DNA from: Treponema socranskii subsp. socranskii VPI DR56BR1116 = ATCC 35536
Lineage (GTDB): Bacteria; Spirochaetota; Spirochaetia; Treponematales; Treponemataceae
Assembly (NCBI RefSeq): GCF_000468115.1
Contig: NZ_AVQI01000016.1
Location: 1-64,000, forward strand
DNA length: 64,000 bases
Direction: 5' to 3'
Position numbers and translations under genes: made by a program. Within the stretch, counting starts at the first letter, position 1, and every line of letters starts with the position of its first letter. Positions 8,735 through 17,245 of this stretch are shown piece by piece. The notes under the pieces are model-generated. The model did no database searches. It saw only the letters and a program-made list of their open reading frames with translations, and was not told the DNA's origin.

Positions 8735-9843
8735 ATACCGGTTTCCTCTTTATTTTTTTTTACACACATGAAAATATTTTTTTCGGTTTCTTTGTCGAAA
8801 ATATTGATCTTCGATGCCTTGACGGTAAGCACAACGGAAGAGCCGACGGGAAGGATTTCATCGGTCGTCGATTCTTGAATTATTTCAACGCTTTGTCCGC
8901 AATCCAGATTTACGAAATAATGCGTATTCAAGCCGAGAAATACACTGTCTTGTATAATACCTTTGAGTCCCCGGCTGCCGGTTTTATTTATCATAAAGTC
9001 TTCCGGTCTGACACAAACGACGACGTCCCGCTTTCCAAGCGCTTCTTTTTCCGCGTTTTCCATGCCGACTTTATAAGTATCGTCAAATAAAATATCACCG
9101 CCGCTTTGCAACTTCGCATCTAAAAGATTCGATTTTCCGATAAACGAGGCGACAATTAAATCTACCGGTCGTTGATAAATATCTTTCGGAACTCCGATTT
9201 GATGAATTACCCCGTCTTTCATGACCGCTATGCGATCCGAAATAGCCATCGCTTCTTCCTGATCATGGGTCACATAAACCGTTGTAATCCCGATAGTATG
9301 CTGTATGTTCTTGATAACAGCTCGCATTTCAACTCTCAGTTTTGCATCAAGATTCGACAGCGGTTCGTCCATAAGCAACACATCGGGCTTTATGACAAGA
9401 GCTCGTGCAAGAGCAACCCGCTGCTGCTGACCTCCCGAAAGCCGCTCGGGCATACGATCCGCATATTCCGCGATCTGCATAAGGTTGAGAAATTTTGCAG
9501 CTTCTTCACGTATCGTTTTCGGATCCAGATGTCTCGCTTTGAGACCGTATTCAACATTCTTTCTGACAGTCATATTCGGGAAAATAGCGTAGTTTTGGAA
9601 AACCATTCCCGTATTCCGCTTTGCAGGATTCAAATCGTTTACTCGAGTATCATTAAAAAGAAAATCACCCCCTTCGATCGTATTAAAACCCGCGATCATT
9701 CTCAGCAGCGTTGTTTTTCCGCATCCGGAAGGTCCCAACAAAGTAAAAAATTCACCTTTGTTGATTTTCAGATTCAAATTCTTAATAATTGTCTTATCGC
9801 CGTATTTTTTTACAGCATCTTTGATCGTTATATTTACGCTCAT
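8731..9843 (-). CDS. ABC transporter ATP-binding protein (FbpC/PotA-like)
   Basis: A 370-residue importer ATPase. Walker A is GPSGCGKTT, the signature is LSGGQQQR, Walker B is VLLMDEPLSNLD and the switch histidine is in TVYVTHDQEEA. A C-terminal TOBE-like domain follows (VRPEDFMI onward). The start at 9843 (MSVNITIKDAVKKYG) is preceded by GGAGG (complement of 9851-9856) and is better than the in-frame TTG at 9876. It lies 29 nt after the GntR gene and overlaps the permease gene, within one operon. Confidence 0.92.
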   Translation of the reverse strand: MSVNITIKDAVKKYGDKTIIKNLNLKINKGEFFTLLGPSGCGKTTLLRMIAGFNTIEGGDFLFNDTRVNDLNPAKRNTGMVFQNYAIFPNMTVRKNVEYGLKARHLDPKTIREEAAKFLNLMQIAEYADRMPERLSGGQQQRVALARALVIKPDVLLMDEPLSNLDAKLRVEMRAVIKNIQHTIGITTVYVTHDQEEAMAISDRIAVMKDGVIHQIGVPKDIYQRPVDLIVASFIGKSNLLDAKLQSGGDILFDDTYKVGMENAEKEALGKRDVVVCVRPEDFMINKTGSRGLKGIIQDSVFLGLNTHYFVNLDCGQSVEIIQESTTDEILPVGSSVVLTVKASKINIFDKETEKNIFMCVKKNKEETGI

Positions 9844-9872
9844 ATATGAATCCTCCGCATTAAAGTTTATAT

Positions 9873-10484
9873 TCAAACATATTTTATCATTGCAAATTTT
9901 CGCGCTTCTTCAAGATGCGTTCGAACCGCTTGAGCCGCTCTTTCAAAATCGCCGCGCAGTACGTATTTCGCTATAGTAATATCTTCACTAAAGCTTTTGT
10001 TTAAACGTATTTCATTCGGATGATACGTTCGATTTCTGATATTTTGACTTTCAAGATTGAGCAATATTTCACGCAAACGCCGATTCGGACACGAATTATA
10101 CAAAATCGAATGGAATTCCATATGCAAATGAAGTTTTTGTCCTAAAGATGAAACGCGCTCGCATTTTTTGATAAATTTCTCCAGTTTTGATTTATCAAGC
10201 ATATCGCCGTATCGCCGTACCAATTCCGGTTCCAAAAGAAGCCGTATATCCAACACTTCAAGCATATCTTTGAGTGTTATCCCGCAGACAATCGCCCCTT
10301 TTTTCGGAATAAGAGTAACAAGATTTTCACTTTGCAGCTTAGCCAAAGCATTGTGGACGGGTGTTCTGCTCACGCCGATATCTTTAATGAGTAAGGTTTC
10401 ATTTAACACGGTTCCGGGTTCGTATTTACAATCGAGAATATTTTTTTTGATTATTTCATAGGCAGTATCTTTTAAATATTTCAT
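9873..10484 (-). CDS. GntR family transcriptional regulator, FCD type
   Basis: A 203-residue regulator. The N-terminal winged helix (about 1-70) contains LIKDIGVSRTPVHNALAKL, a typical GntR recognition helix. The C-terminal FCD helical domain (about 80-200) has metal/ligand-site residues such as R82, H120, H124 and H191 in fitting contexts; these assignments are approximate. It is the first gene of an operon with an ABC importer and an ATC-hydrolase-like enzyme. A 16-bp inverted repeat just downstream of its -10 box is the likely operator, implying autoregulation released by the imported ligand or a product. Confidence 0.88.
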   Translation of the reverse strand: MKYLKDTAYEIIKKNILDCKYEPGTVLNETLLIKDIGVSRTPVHNALAKLQSENLVTLIPKKGAIVCGITLKDMLEVLDIRLLLEPELVRRYGDMLDKSKLEKFIKKCERVSSLGQKLHLHMEFHSILYNSCPNRRLREILLNLESQNIRNRTYHPNEIRLNKSFSEDITIAKYVLRGDFERAAQAVRTHLEEARKFAMIKYV

Positions 10485-10524
10485 ACACGATATATTCCAT
10501 TTTTGTGTTATGCATATTCAATAA

Positions 10525-10540
10525 CAGATGCATACATCTG
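10525..10540 (-). promoter_or_regulatory. inverted repeat, likely GntR operator
   Basis: CAGATG-CATA-CATCTG has perfect 6-bp arms. It begins 6 nt downstream of the -10 box of the gntR promoter, where a bound repressor would block transcription start. Confidence 0.55.
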
Positions 10541-10546
10541 AATTCG

Positions 10547-10574
10547 ATTATACCTCATCCTGCCGACTTGTCAA
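10547..10574 (-). promoter_or_regulatory. near-consensus sigma-70 promoter of the gntR-ABC-hydrolase operon
   Basis: On the minus strand TTGACA (10574-10569), a 16-nt spacer and TATAAT (10552-10547). Both hexamers are perfect. The gntR start is about 62 nt downstream. Confidence 0.75.
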
Positions 10575-10633
10575 GAAAAAAATCAAAAAGTTTATTAAAA
10601 ATGCGTAGGCTAGCAGTATAAAGCATTTTCCGC

Positions 10634-10639
10634 TATACT
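10634..10639 (+). promoter_or_regulatory. -10 box 8 nt from the metA start codon (possible leaderless mRNA)
   Basis: GCTATACT is followed by 8 nt and the metA ATG. No Shine-Dalgarno sequence is present. Confidence 0.45.
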
Positions 10640-10647
10640 TATTCACT

Positions 10648-11580
10648 ATGCCAATTAAGATTCAATCGGATTTGCCGGCGCGCAGTATCCTCGAGCGCGA
10701 AAACGTATTCGTCATGACCGACACGCGGGCTAAAGCGCAGGATATCCGTCCGTTGAAAATCGCGATCGTCAATCTTATGCCGGTAAAAGAAATAACGGAA
10801 ACGCAGCTTTTGCGCGTTTTGGCAAACACGCCGCTGCAAGTCGAAATATCGCTCGTGCGCATGGAAAATCACGTGTCGCGCCATACGAGCCGCTATTATC
10901 TCGAAAAGTTTTACATCACGACGAGCGCGCTTTTAAATCACAAATTCGACGGCATGATCATAACCGGCGCACCCGTCGAACAACTGCCCTTCGAACAAGT
11001 CGATTACTGGGACGAACTGTGCGCCATCATGGACTACGCGAAGACGAACGTGTTTTCGACGCTGTACGTGTGCTGGGGCGCGTTCGCGGGATTGTATCAC
11101 CTGTACGGTATCGATAAACATCCGCTCGACAAAAAAATGTTCGGCGTATTTATGAACACGCGCCTTACGAACGCCGATCCGCTGCTGAGAGGCTTCGACG
11201 ACAGTTTTCCGATTCCGCAGTCGCGCCACACAACGATCCGAGCCGAAGACATCGCTTCTTGCAAAGCCCTCGTCGCCCTCGCTTCTTCACGAGAAGCGGG
11301 AACGACGCTCATCAAATCGAAAGACAACCGCGAAATCTTTATGACCGGTCACCTCGAATACGATACCGACACGCTTGCCGAAGAATATGTCCGCGACAAA
11401 AAAAAGAATCTTCCGATCGCAATCCCCGAACACTATTTTCCGGGCGACGATCCGGGGGAAAAACCCTCTTCGACATGGAGAAGCACGGCTCATTTATTCT
11501 ATTCGAATTGGCTCAACTATTACGTCTATCAGGAAACGCCGTTCAATTTCGTCACAAGTTGTAAACGATGCGTGCTGTAA
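10648..11580 (+). CDS. metA: homoserine O-acyltransferase MetA, predicted acetyl-CoA-specific
   Basis: A 310-residue MetA-fold enzyme that acylates homoserine in methionine synthesis. The catalytic cysteine is C142 (YVCWGAFAG), and the catalytic H235 and E237 are in GHLEYD; all three fall at the standard E. coli numbering. Residue 111 is glutamate (GAPVE). In studied MetA proteins Glu111 gives acetyl-CoA use and Gly111 succinyl-CoA use, so this one probably makes O-acetylhomoserine despite usual naming. No SAM riboswitch was seen upstream. A histidine kinase gene overlaps its last 13 nt. Confidence 0.95.
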   Translation: MPIKIQSDLPARSILERENVFVMTDTRAKAQDIRPLKIAIVNLMPVKEITETQLLRVLANTPLQVEISLVRMENHVSRHTSRYYLEKFYITTSALLNHKFDGMIITGAPVEQLPFEQVDYWDELCAIMDYAKTNVFSTLYVCWGAFAGLYHLYGIDKHPLDKKMFGVFMNTRLTNADPLLRGFDDSFPIPQSRHTTIRAEDIASCKALVALASSREAGTTLIKSKDNREIFMTGHLEYDTDTLAEEYVRDKKKNLPIAIPEHYFPGDDPGEKPSSTWRSTAHLFYSNWLNYYVYQETPFNFVTSCKRCVL

Positions 11581-13235
11581 AACACGAAAAAAACAGTTTT
11601 CACGATGCGATGCTCCGTATCGTCGCCGTTTCGTCTCTCCTGCCTCTTTTTTCGGCAGCGGTCGCATTTTTTATTTTCGCCTATATTTATTTCAACGCAG
11701 GTGTCCTTGCGGAAAACAAAGGAGACAACGAAGCGGTCGTGCGCGAATTGCGTTCGATTTTTCAAACGTATGCGCAGGAATTGAATTCGTCGGCTTTCGA
11801 CTTTGAAGCGAAACTGCCGCAAGATAAAAACGACAATACCTTTTTGACGCTCGAAATTCAATTTATGAACCGGCAGGGACATTCGGCCGATTTTTACCTC
11901 TTCGACGACGCTTCGCGCCTGATCCTTTCTTCGACTTCCATGCCGCTCTCCTTTATGCCGCCCGATGTCGGACGGAACTGGGGTGTATACAAGCGGATGA
12001 CGGATCGGCCGGGCACCGTTCAATGTGCATTTTTCCGCGGTAATTTCCTCATCGGAAAAAAGCTCGCCGAAAGCTATGCCGTATTTGTCATCCCCGCATT
12101 CTATTTTATAAACCACACGCTCGAGCACGTTTCAAATATCGTCGTCGCAAACCGTTACGGAGAAATCGCGCTTGCATCGACGGCGATGTTTACCGGTAAT
12201 TTTAACCGCTTGAATCCTCAGACCGCAAAAGCATCGTCTTTTTTTTCTTTTAAGAACAACCGCTATTTTAAAACGGAGCGCCGCATACGTCTTGCAGATG
12301 AAGCGCTTATCGTTTACGCCTTTTCCGCCGTAAAACGGAGTTTCGCGATGCTCGTCTTAGGCGGTTCGATATTGCTGTGCATCATCGCGCTTTCAGGCGT
12401 CATCACCTATGCGGCCGTCGCGCGTTCGGTTACAAAGCGGACGGAATCGATCGACAAAATAACGGCGTGTTTCGATGAAGTGCAAAAAGGCAATTTAACA
12501 AAGCGGATGATACTCGAAGAAAACGACGAATTCGGCGTCATCGCGGATTCGTACAATACGATGATTCAAAGCATCGACGAGCTGCTGCGGAAGAATAAGG
12601 AGATAAACGAAGAGACGACGAGGGCGCAAATCAAACAGCTTGAAAGCCAATTCAATCCGCATTTTCTGTCGAACACGCTGCAGGTTATCAAATACATGGT
12701 AGCCCTCGAACCGGACGCCGTCCCTGCGATCATCGATCATCTTTCAAAACTGCTCCGCTACAGCATAAACGCTTCGGAAGCTCGGTGTACGCTTGCCGAA
12801 GATTTGGAATACACGAAAAACTACATCGCGATCCAGCGCTTCCGTTTTACCGATACGCTCGACTGCAAAATCGATGTTTCAGAAGCGGCGCAAAGCTGCA
12901 TCGTGCCGAAACTCCTCGTGCAGCCGCTCATCGAAAACGCAATCCAATACGGTTTTGCCGCCGAAAAACGAAAATTATTAATTATTATACGCGCTCATAT
13001 CGAAAACGGAAACCTCGTCATCAACGTTACGGATGACGGTAACGGCATGGACGAAAAAAAAGTTTCCGAACTGCACGAGATGCTTTCCGAGCGTACGCGG
13101 ACGACGAATCACTTCGGCCTGTACAATATCGCAAAACGCATACGCTTGCTCTACGGAGAAAAATCGGATATGATTATTAAAAGCGGTTTGCATCGCGGAA
13201 CTTCAATAACGCTATCTTTTCCCGCAGTATTTTGA
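11568..13235 (+). CDS. sensor histidine kinase, YesM/LytS-like (PF06580)
   Basis: A 555-residue membrane sensor. One transmembrane helix lies near residues 17-40 and a second near 258-281, enclosing an extracytoplasmic sensing region of about 215 residues. A HAMP-like linker follows. The His_kinase domain has the phospho-accepting H365 in QLESQFNPHFLSNTLQ, and the ATPase part shows LLVQPLIENAIQYGF and DDGNGMD. The gene overlaps metA by 13 nt and touches the response regulator gene. Such pairs usually control adjacent uptake genes; the TctCBA transporter downstream is the obvious target. Its start lacks a clear ribosome site; M15 is an alternative. Confidence 0.9.
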   Translation: MRAVKHEKNSFHDAMLRIVAVSSLLPLFSAAVAFFIFAYIYFNAGVLAENKGDNEAVVRELRSIFQTYAQELNSSAFDFEAKLPQDKNDNTFLTLEIQFMNRQGHSADFYLFDDASRLILSSTSMPLSFMPPDVGRNWGVYKRMTDRPGTVQCAFFRGNFLIGKKLAESYAVFVIPAFYFINHTLEHVSNIVVANRYGEIALASTAMFTGNFNRLNPQTAKASSFFSFKNNRYFKTERRIRLADEALIVYAFSAVKRSFAMLVLGGSILLCIIALSGVITYAAVARSVTKRTESIDKITACFDEVQKGNLTKRMILEENDEFGVIADSYNTMIQSIDELLRKNKEINEETTRAQIKQLESQFNPHFLSNTLQVIKYMVALEPDAVPAIIDHLSKLLRYSINASEARCTLAEDLEYTKNYIAIQRFRFTDTLDCKIDVSEAAQSCIVPKLLVQPLIENAIQYGFAAEKRKLLIIIRAHIENGNLVINVTDDGNGMDEKKVSELHEMLSERTRTTNHFGLYNIAKRIRLLYGEKSDMIIKSGLHRGTSITLSFPAVF

Positions 13236-13237
13236 TT

Positions 13238-14014
13238 ATGTATAAAGTGCTTATCGCAGAAGATGAAGAATTGATCCGACGAGGACTGGTCTACACGATA
13301 GATTGGCTTTCACTCGGCTGTACCGTCGCAGGAGAAGCGGCGGACGGCCTTGAGGGCTTGCAAAAGATCAAAGAGACGCATCCCGACATCGTCATCGCCG
13401 ATATCCGTATGCCGGGCATGAGCGGCCTCGAAATGATTGAAAAGGCCAAAGCCTGCGGTGAGCGTTTTTACGCGATCATCCTGTCGAGCTACAGCGAATT
13501 CGATTATGCGAGACAGGCGATCCTCCTCGACGTCGGCGAATACTTGGTTAAACCGATCGTCGACGACGAACTCGAAGAAGCGATCGAAAGAGCAAAAGAA
13601 AAAATCGGCGAATCGGCGAAAACCGATATCGACGGAACGGCAAAAACGGAAGTCGATCAAAGCGGCCGCGTGCTTCGGTTTTTCAACGGCAGCGTACAAA
13701 GCGGCAACTTTTACGTTGCGGAAACGATCAAACACATCAAAGACGACTACCGAACAAAGATTACTATAGAAGATATAGCGGCCTCTCTCGGCGTTTCCGT
13801 AAGCTATTTGAGCAGAAAAATCAAACAGGAAACGAATATGACCTTTGTCGATCTGCTCAACGGCTTGCGTATCGCAAAGGCAGCCGAATTGCTGAATACG
13901 GGAAAATACCGCATGTACGAAATCGCCGAAATGACGGGCTTTACGAATTACAAATATTTTTGTACGGTTTTTAAGCGCTACACGGGTTACGCACCGTCAA
14001 AGCTCGTCCGATAA
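13238..14014 (+). CDS. response regulator with AraC-type DNA-binding domain (YesN-like)
   Basis: The receiver domain (about 1-120) starts MYKVLIAEDEELIRRGL; the phosphorylated aspartate is D55 (VIADIRMPGMSG). A C-terminal AraC/XylS helix-turn-helix domain covers about the last 100 residues (ITIEDIAASLGVSVSYLSRKIKQ ... GFTNYKYFCTVFKRYTG). The ATG at 13238 is preferred to the in-frame TTG two codons earlier; it lies 2 nt after the kinase stop. Probable activator of tctCBA. Confidence 0.9.
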   Translation: MYKVLIAEDEELIRRGLVYTIDWLSLGCTVAGEAADGLEGLQKIKETHPDIVIADIRMPGMSGLEMIEKAKACGERFYAIILSSYSEFDYARQAILLDVGEYLVKPIVDDELEEAIERAKEKIGESAKTDIDGTAKTEVDQSGRVLRFFNGSVQSGNFYVAETIKHIKDDYRTKITIEDIAASLGVSVSYLSRKIKQETNMTFVDLLNGLRIAKAAELLNTGKYRMYEIAEMTGFTNYKYFCTVFKRYTGYAPSKLVR

Positions 14015-14158
14015 AAGTCTCGACGCAGAGGATTTGCACGGCAAACGAAGACGCAGGCACAAACGTGCGAAGTTCATTTTTTCGAACCTTTTTACCGAAT
14101 TTTAGGATTGTGTTATTAATAAAGGGGAATTAAAATTAATAAATAAGAGGTATTAACT

Positions 14159-15142
14159 ATGAAACGAAGCATTATTTTAACGGCGGCTCTTGCGGCCGCC
14201 GTGCTCGCAGGCTGCTCGAAAAAATCGGGAAGCGGCGCGGAAAGTGCAGCTTCGAGCTGGAAGCCGGAAAAAGACGTAACGGTTATCGTCGCATACAAAG
14301 CCGGAAGCGGTACGGATACGGGCGCACGTATTCTGTGCTCGGTCGCCGAAAAATACGTCGGCAAAACGCTCATCGTCACGAACAAAGAAGGCGCCGACGG
14401 AAAAATCGGATATACGACGCTCGCAACTTCAAAGCCAGACGGCTACACGATCGGCTTTATCAATCTGCCGACCTTCAGTTCGCTTTCCATCCAGCCGAAC
14501 AGCCCCTTTACGAAAGATTCGATCGTTCCGATCTGCAATCACCTGTTCGAACCCTCGGTCGTCGTCGTACGCAAAAACGCGCCGTGGAACACGATCGAAG
14601 AATTGATCGAATACTGCAAAGCGCACAAAAACGAAGTAAAATGCTCGACGAACGGCGTCAAAGCGTCGAACCACATCGGCGCGCAGCTTTTGGCAAAAGC
14701 GGCCGGCTTTGAAATCAGCTGCATCCCCTACGGCGGAACCGCCGACCAGCTTCTCGCGCTTCGCCAGGGTGAAGTCGATATGTCCGTTCCGAAATCGGCC
14801 GACGTTGCGCCGCTCATCGGAGATAACGGAGAGCTCAAAGTGCTCGCGACTTACACGGAAAACCGTCTCGCAGAAATGCCGGACGTTCCGACGCTGAAAG
14901 AAAAAGGCTACAATCTCGTCTACGGTTCGGCACGCGCCCTCGTCGCGCCGAAAGGTACTCCGCAGGCTGCAATCGATTTCTACGTCGATGCGTTCGAAAA
15001 GACGATAAACGATCCCGACAATATCGAAAAGAGCAAAAACGCGGGTCTCGCCCTCGACTTTATGTCGCCCGATGCGCTCGGCCAGTTTATGGACGCGCAG
15101 GAGGACTTCGTCAAAAATACGCTTCCCACATTGTTTAACTGA
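14159..15142 (+). CDS. tctC: tripartite tricarboxylate transporter substrate-binding lipoprotein TctC
   Basis: A 327-residue extracytoplasmic SBP of the TctC (Bug) family. It has a lipoprotein signal peptide with lipobox LAGC (C19). The mature part shows family segments such as VAYKAGSGTDTGAR, NKEGADGKIGYTTLATSKPDGYT, HIGAQLLAKAAGF and VPTLKEKGYN. TctC proteins bind citrate and other carboxylates or small organic acids; the ligand is not predictable here. It has an AAGAGG ribosome site and opens a tctCBA operon behind a two-component pair. Confidence 0.93.
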   Translation: MKRSIILTAALAAAVLAGCSKKSGSGAESAASSWKPEKDVTVIVAYKAGSGTDTGARILCSVAEKYVGKTLIVTNKEGADGKIGYTTLATSKPDGYTIGFINLPTFSSLSIQPNSPFTKDSIVPICNHLFEPSVVVVRKNAPWNTIEELIEYCKAHKNEVKCSTNGVKASNHIGAQLLAKAAGFEISCIPYGGTADQLLALRQGEVDMSVPKSADVAPLIGDNGELKVLATYTENRLAEMPDVPTLKEKGYNLVYGSARALVAPKGTPQAAIDFYVDAFEKTINDPDNIEKSKNAGLALDFMSPDALGQFMDAQEDFVKNTLPTLFN

Positions 15143-15257
15143 CGAAGCGACCATCAAGCGCCGATTGATCCGCATGGCACCGATCGGCGTTTTCAAAAAG
15201 CTGCGGTCGGCTGTTTTATGCCGACGCGGCTTTACCCTCTCCTTCTTCGGAGGTTAT

Positions 15258-15704
15258 ATGAAAAAAAGCGACATCATTTTAGTTGCGGCGGTCTATGCGA
15301 TTACCGCTTTTTTCTTTGTTATGGTGCTGCAGTACCCGAGCGATGTGCGCATCTATCCGATCTTTATCATGACAGTGCTCGCCGTATTGACGACGATGCA
15401 TTTGGTCGGCTGCCTCGTAAAATTCGCCCGGGAGAAAAAAATCGAAAACGATATGCCCCTTCTCTTCGAGCATTTTAAAGCCAAGCAATTTTTTACCGTT
15501 TTTGCAATGTTGTCCGCATACGTCGTTTTAATAAGCATACTCGGTTTTTACATTTCAAGTCTTTTGTTTATCGCGGGAACGCTTATATTTTTTAAGATCA
15601 AACCGCTGTACATCATCATAACGACCGCCGTGTTTCTCGTTTTAATCTACGGCGGATTTTCAACGTTCCTGCATGTTCCGCTGCCGCGCGGTCTGCTGCT
15701 CTAA
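15258..15704 (+). CDS. tctB: tripartite tricarboxylate transporter small membrane protein TctB
   Basis: A 148-residue inner-membrane protein with four predicted transmembrane helices. The ATG at 15258 has GGAGG at 15249-15253. The longer open frame beginning near 15072 overlaps the end of tctC and is not needed. TctB is poorly conserved; the assignment rests on size, topology and its place between tctC and tctA. Confidence 0.88.
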   Translation: MKKSDIILVAAVYAITAFFFVMVLQYPSDVRIYPIFIMTVLAVLTTMHLVGCLVKFAREKKIENDMPLLFEHFKAKQFFTVFAMLSAYVVLISILGFYISSLLFIAGTLIFFKIKPLYIIITTAVFLVLIYGGFSTFLHVPLPRGLLL

Positions 15705-15722
15705 AAAGGCGGGAGGTACTTT

Positions 15723-17243
15723 ATGGATTTTTCATTAATCGGCGCGGGATTCGTCAACGCACTTATGCCGCTCAATCTGCTTGCCATGCTGTTAAGCACG
15801 ACGATCGGCATCATGATCGGAGCCCTTCCCGGTCTTTCGGCTGCTATGGGTGTCGCGCTCATCATTCCGATCACCTTCGGTATGCCGCCTTCGACCGGTC
15901 TCATCGTACTCGCAGGCATTTACTGCGGTGCGATTTTCGGCGGATCGATTTCAGCGATATTGATTCACACGCCCGGTACTCCCGCTTCCGCAGCGACTGC
16001 GATCGACGGTTATCAGCTGACGCTCCAAGGCAAAGCGGGCAAAGCGCTCGGAACTGCGGTTATCTCGTCTTTTTTCGGCGGGCTTTTAAGCTGCATTTCC
16101 CTTTACTTTTTTTCGCCGCCGCTTGCAAAGCTCGCGATGGCCTTCGGAAGCCCGGAATATTTTTGGCTTTCGATTTTCGGTTTGACAATCATCGCCGGCG
16201 TCAGCTCCGACTCCATGATAAAGGGGCTCATCTCCGGTGCATTCGGTCTTTTGCTTTCGACGATCGGTATGGATACGATGAACGGCGTATTCCGCTTTAC
16301 CTTCGGACAGGCGGCCTTGTATGAAGGGCTTCCGTTTACCGCGACGCTCATCGGTCTCTTTTCGATGTCGCAAGTCCTCGTACTCGCCGATCACAAAATC
16401 CGCAAAGCCGGAGAATTGGTCGAGTTCGACGACCGCGTCCTCCTCAACAGAAAAGAGATGAAGCTGATCGCGCCGACGATTTTGCGCTCGTGGATTATCG
16501 GCAACGTCATCGGTATCCTCCCGGGAGCGGGCGCGTCGATTGCGTCGTTCCTCGGCTATAACGAAGCGCGGCGTGCATCGAAGCATAAAGAAGCGTTCGG
16601 GCACGGAAGCATCGAAGGAGTTGCCGGCTCCGAAGCGGCGAACAACGCGGTTACCGGAGGTTCTCTCATTCCGACGCTCACGCTCGGCATTCCCGGCGAA
16701 AGCGTTACGGCGGTTCTCATGGGCGGTCTTTTGATCCACAATATGCAGCCCGGCCCCGACCTCTTCAACAAATACGCTGCCGTCACCTATACTTTTTTTG
16801 CGGGCTTTGCGTTCGTGCAGTTTTTTATGCTCGCGCTCGGATTGTGGGGCAGCAGGTGGTTTGCAAAGATTTCGCGCGTATCAGACGCGATTTTGATCCC
16901 GATCATATTCGCGCTGAGCGTCGTCGGCTCTTATGCGATCCGCAACAGCATGGCCGACGTCGTCATCATGTTCGTATTCGGCGTCATCGGCTATTTCGTA
17001 AAGCTCTTCGGATTGAACTCCGCAGCGATCGTCCTCGCGCTCATCCTCGGCCCGATCGGAGAACGGGGGCTCCGCCGCTCACTCTTGCTTTCGAAGGGAA
17101 ATCCTGCTATCCTGTTTTCAACACCGGTATGCTGGGTATTGATAGCTTTATGCGTATTCAGTATATTCTCTCCGATGCTCATGCAAAAACTGGAAAACAA
17201 ATACAAGGAGCGCGATCCGAACGCGGATATGCCGAAAGACTGA
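15723..17243 (+). CDS. tctA: tripartite tricarboxylate transporter large permease TctA
   Basis: A 506-residue membrane permease with about 11-12 helices. The hallmark motif appears as GIMIGALPGLSAAMG followed by GIYCGAIFGGSISAIL and HTPGTPASAATAIDGY; a second similar loop is GILPGAGASIASFLGYN. It uses the ion gradient to import the solute delivered by TctC. A GGGAGG site precedes the ATG. Confidence 0.95.
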   Translation: MDFSLIGAGFVNALMPLNLLAMLLSTTIGIMIGALPGLSAAMGVALIIPITFGMPPSTGLIVLAGIYCGAIFGGSISAILIHTPGTPASAATAIDGYQLTLQGKAGKALGTAVISSFFGGLLSCISLYFFSPPLAKLAMAFGSPEYFWLSIFGLTIIAGVSSDSMIKGLISGAFGLLLSTIGMDTMNGVFRFTFGQAALYEGLPFTATLIGLFSMSQVLVLADHKIRKAGELVEFDDRVLLNRKEMKLIAPTILRSWIIGNVIGILPGAGASIASFLGYNEARRASKHKEAFGHGSIEGVAGSEAANNAVTGGSLIPTLTLGIPGESVTAVLMGGLLIHNMQPGPDLFNKYAAVTYTFFAGFAFVQFFMLALGLWGSRWFAKISRVSDAILIPIIFALSVVGSYAIRNSMADVVIMFVFGVIGYFVKLFGLNSAAIVLALILGPIGERGLRRSLLLSKGNPAILFSTPVCWVLIALCVFSIFSPMLMQKLENKYKERDPNADMPKD

Positions 17244-17245
17244 CA

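Noticed and set aside
10485-10647. SAM riboswitch or other methionine-responsive leader upstream of metA
   Set aside because: The -10 box is 8 nt from the start codon, leaving no room for a leader, and no S-box-like sequence is visible.
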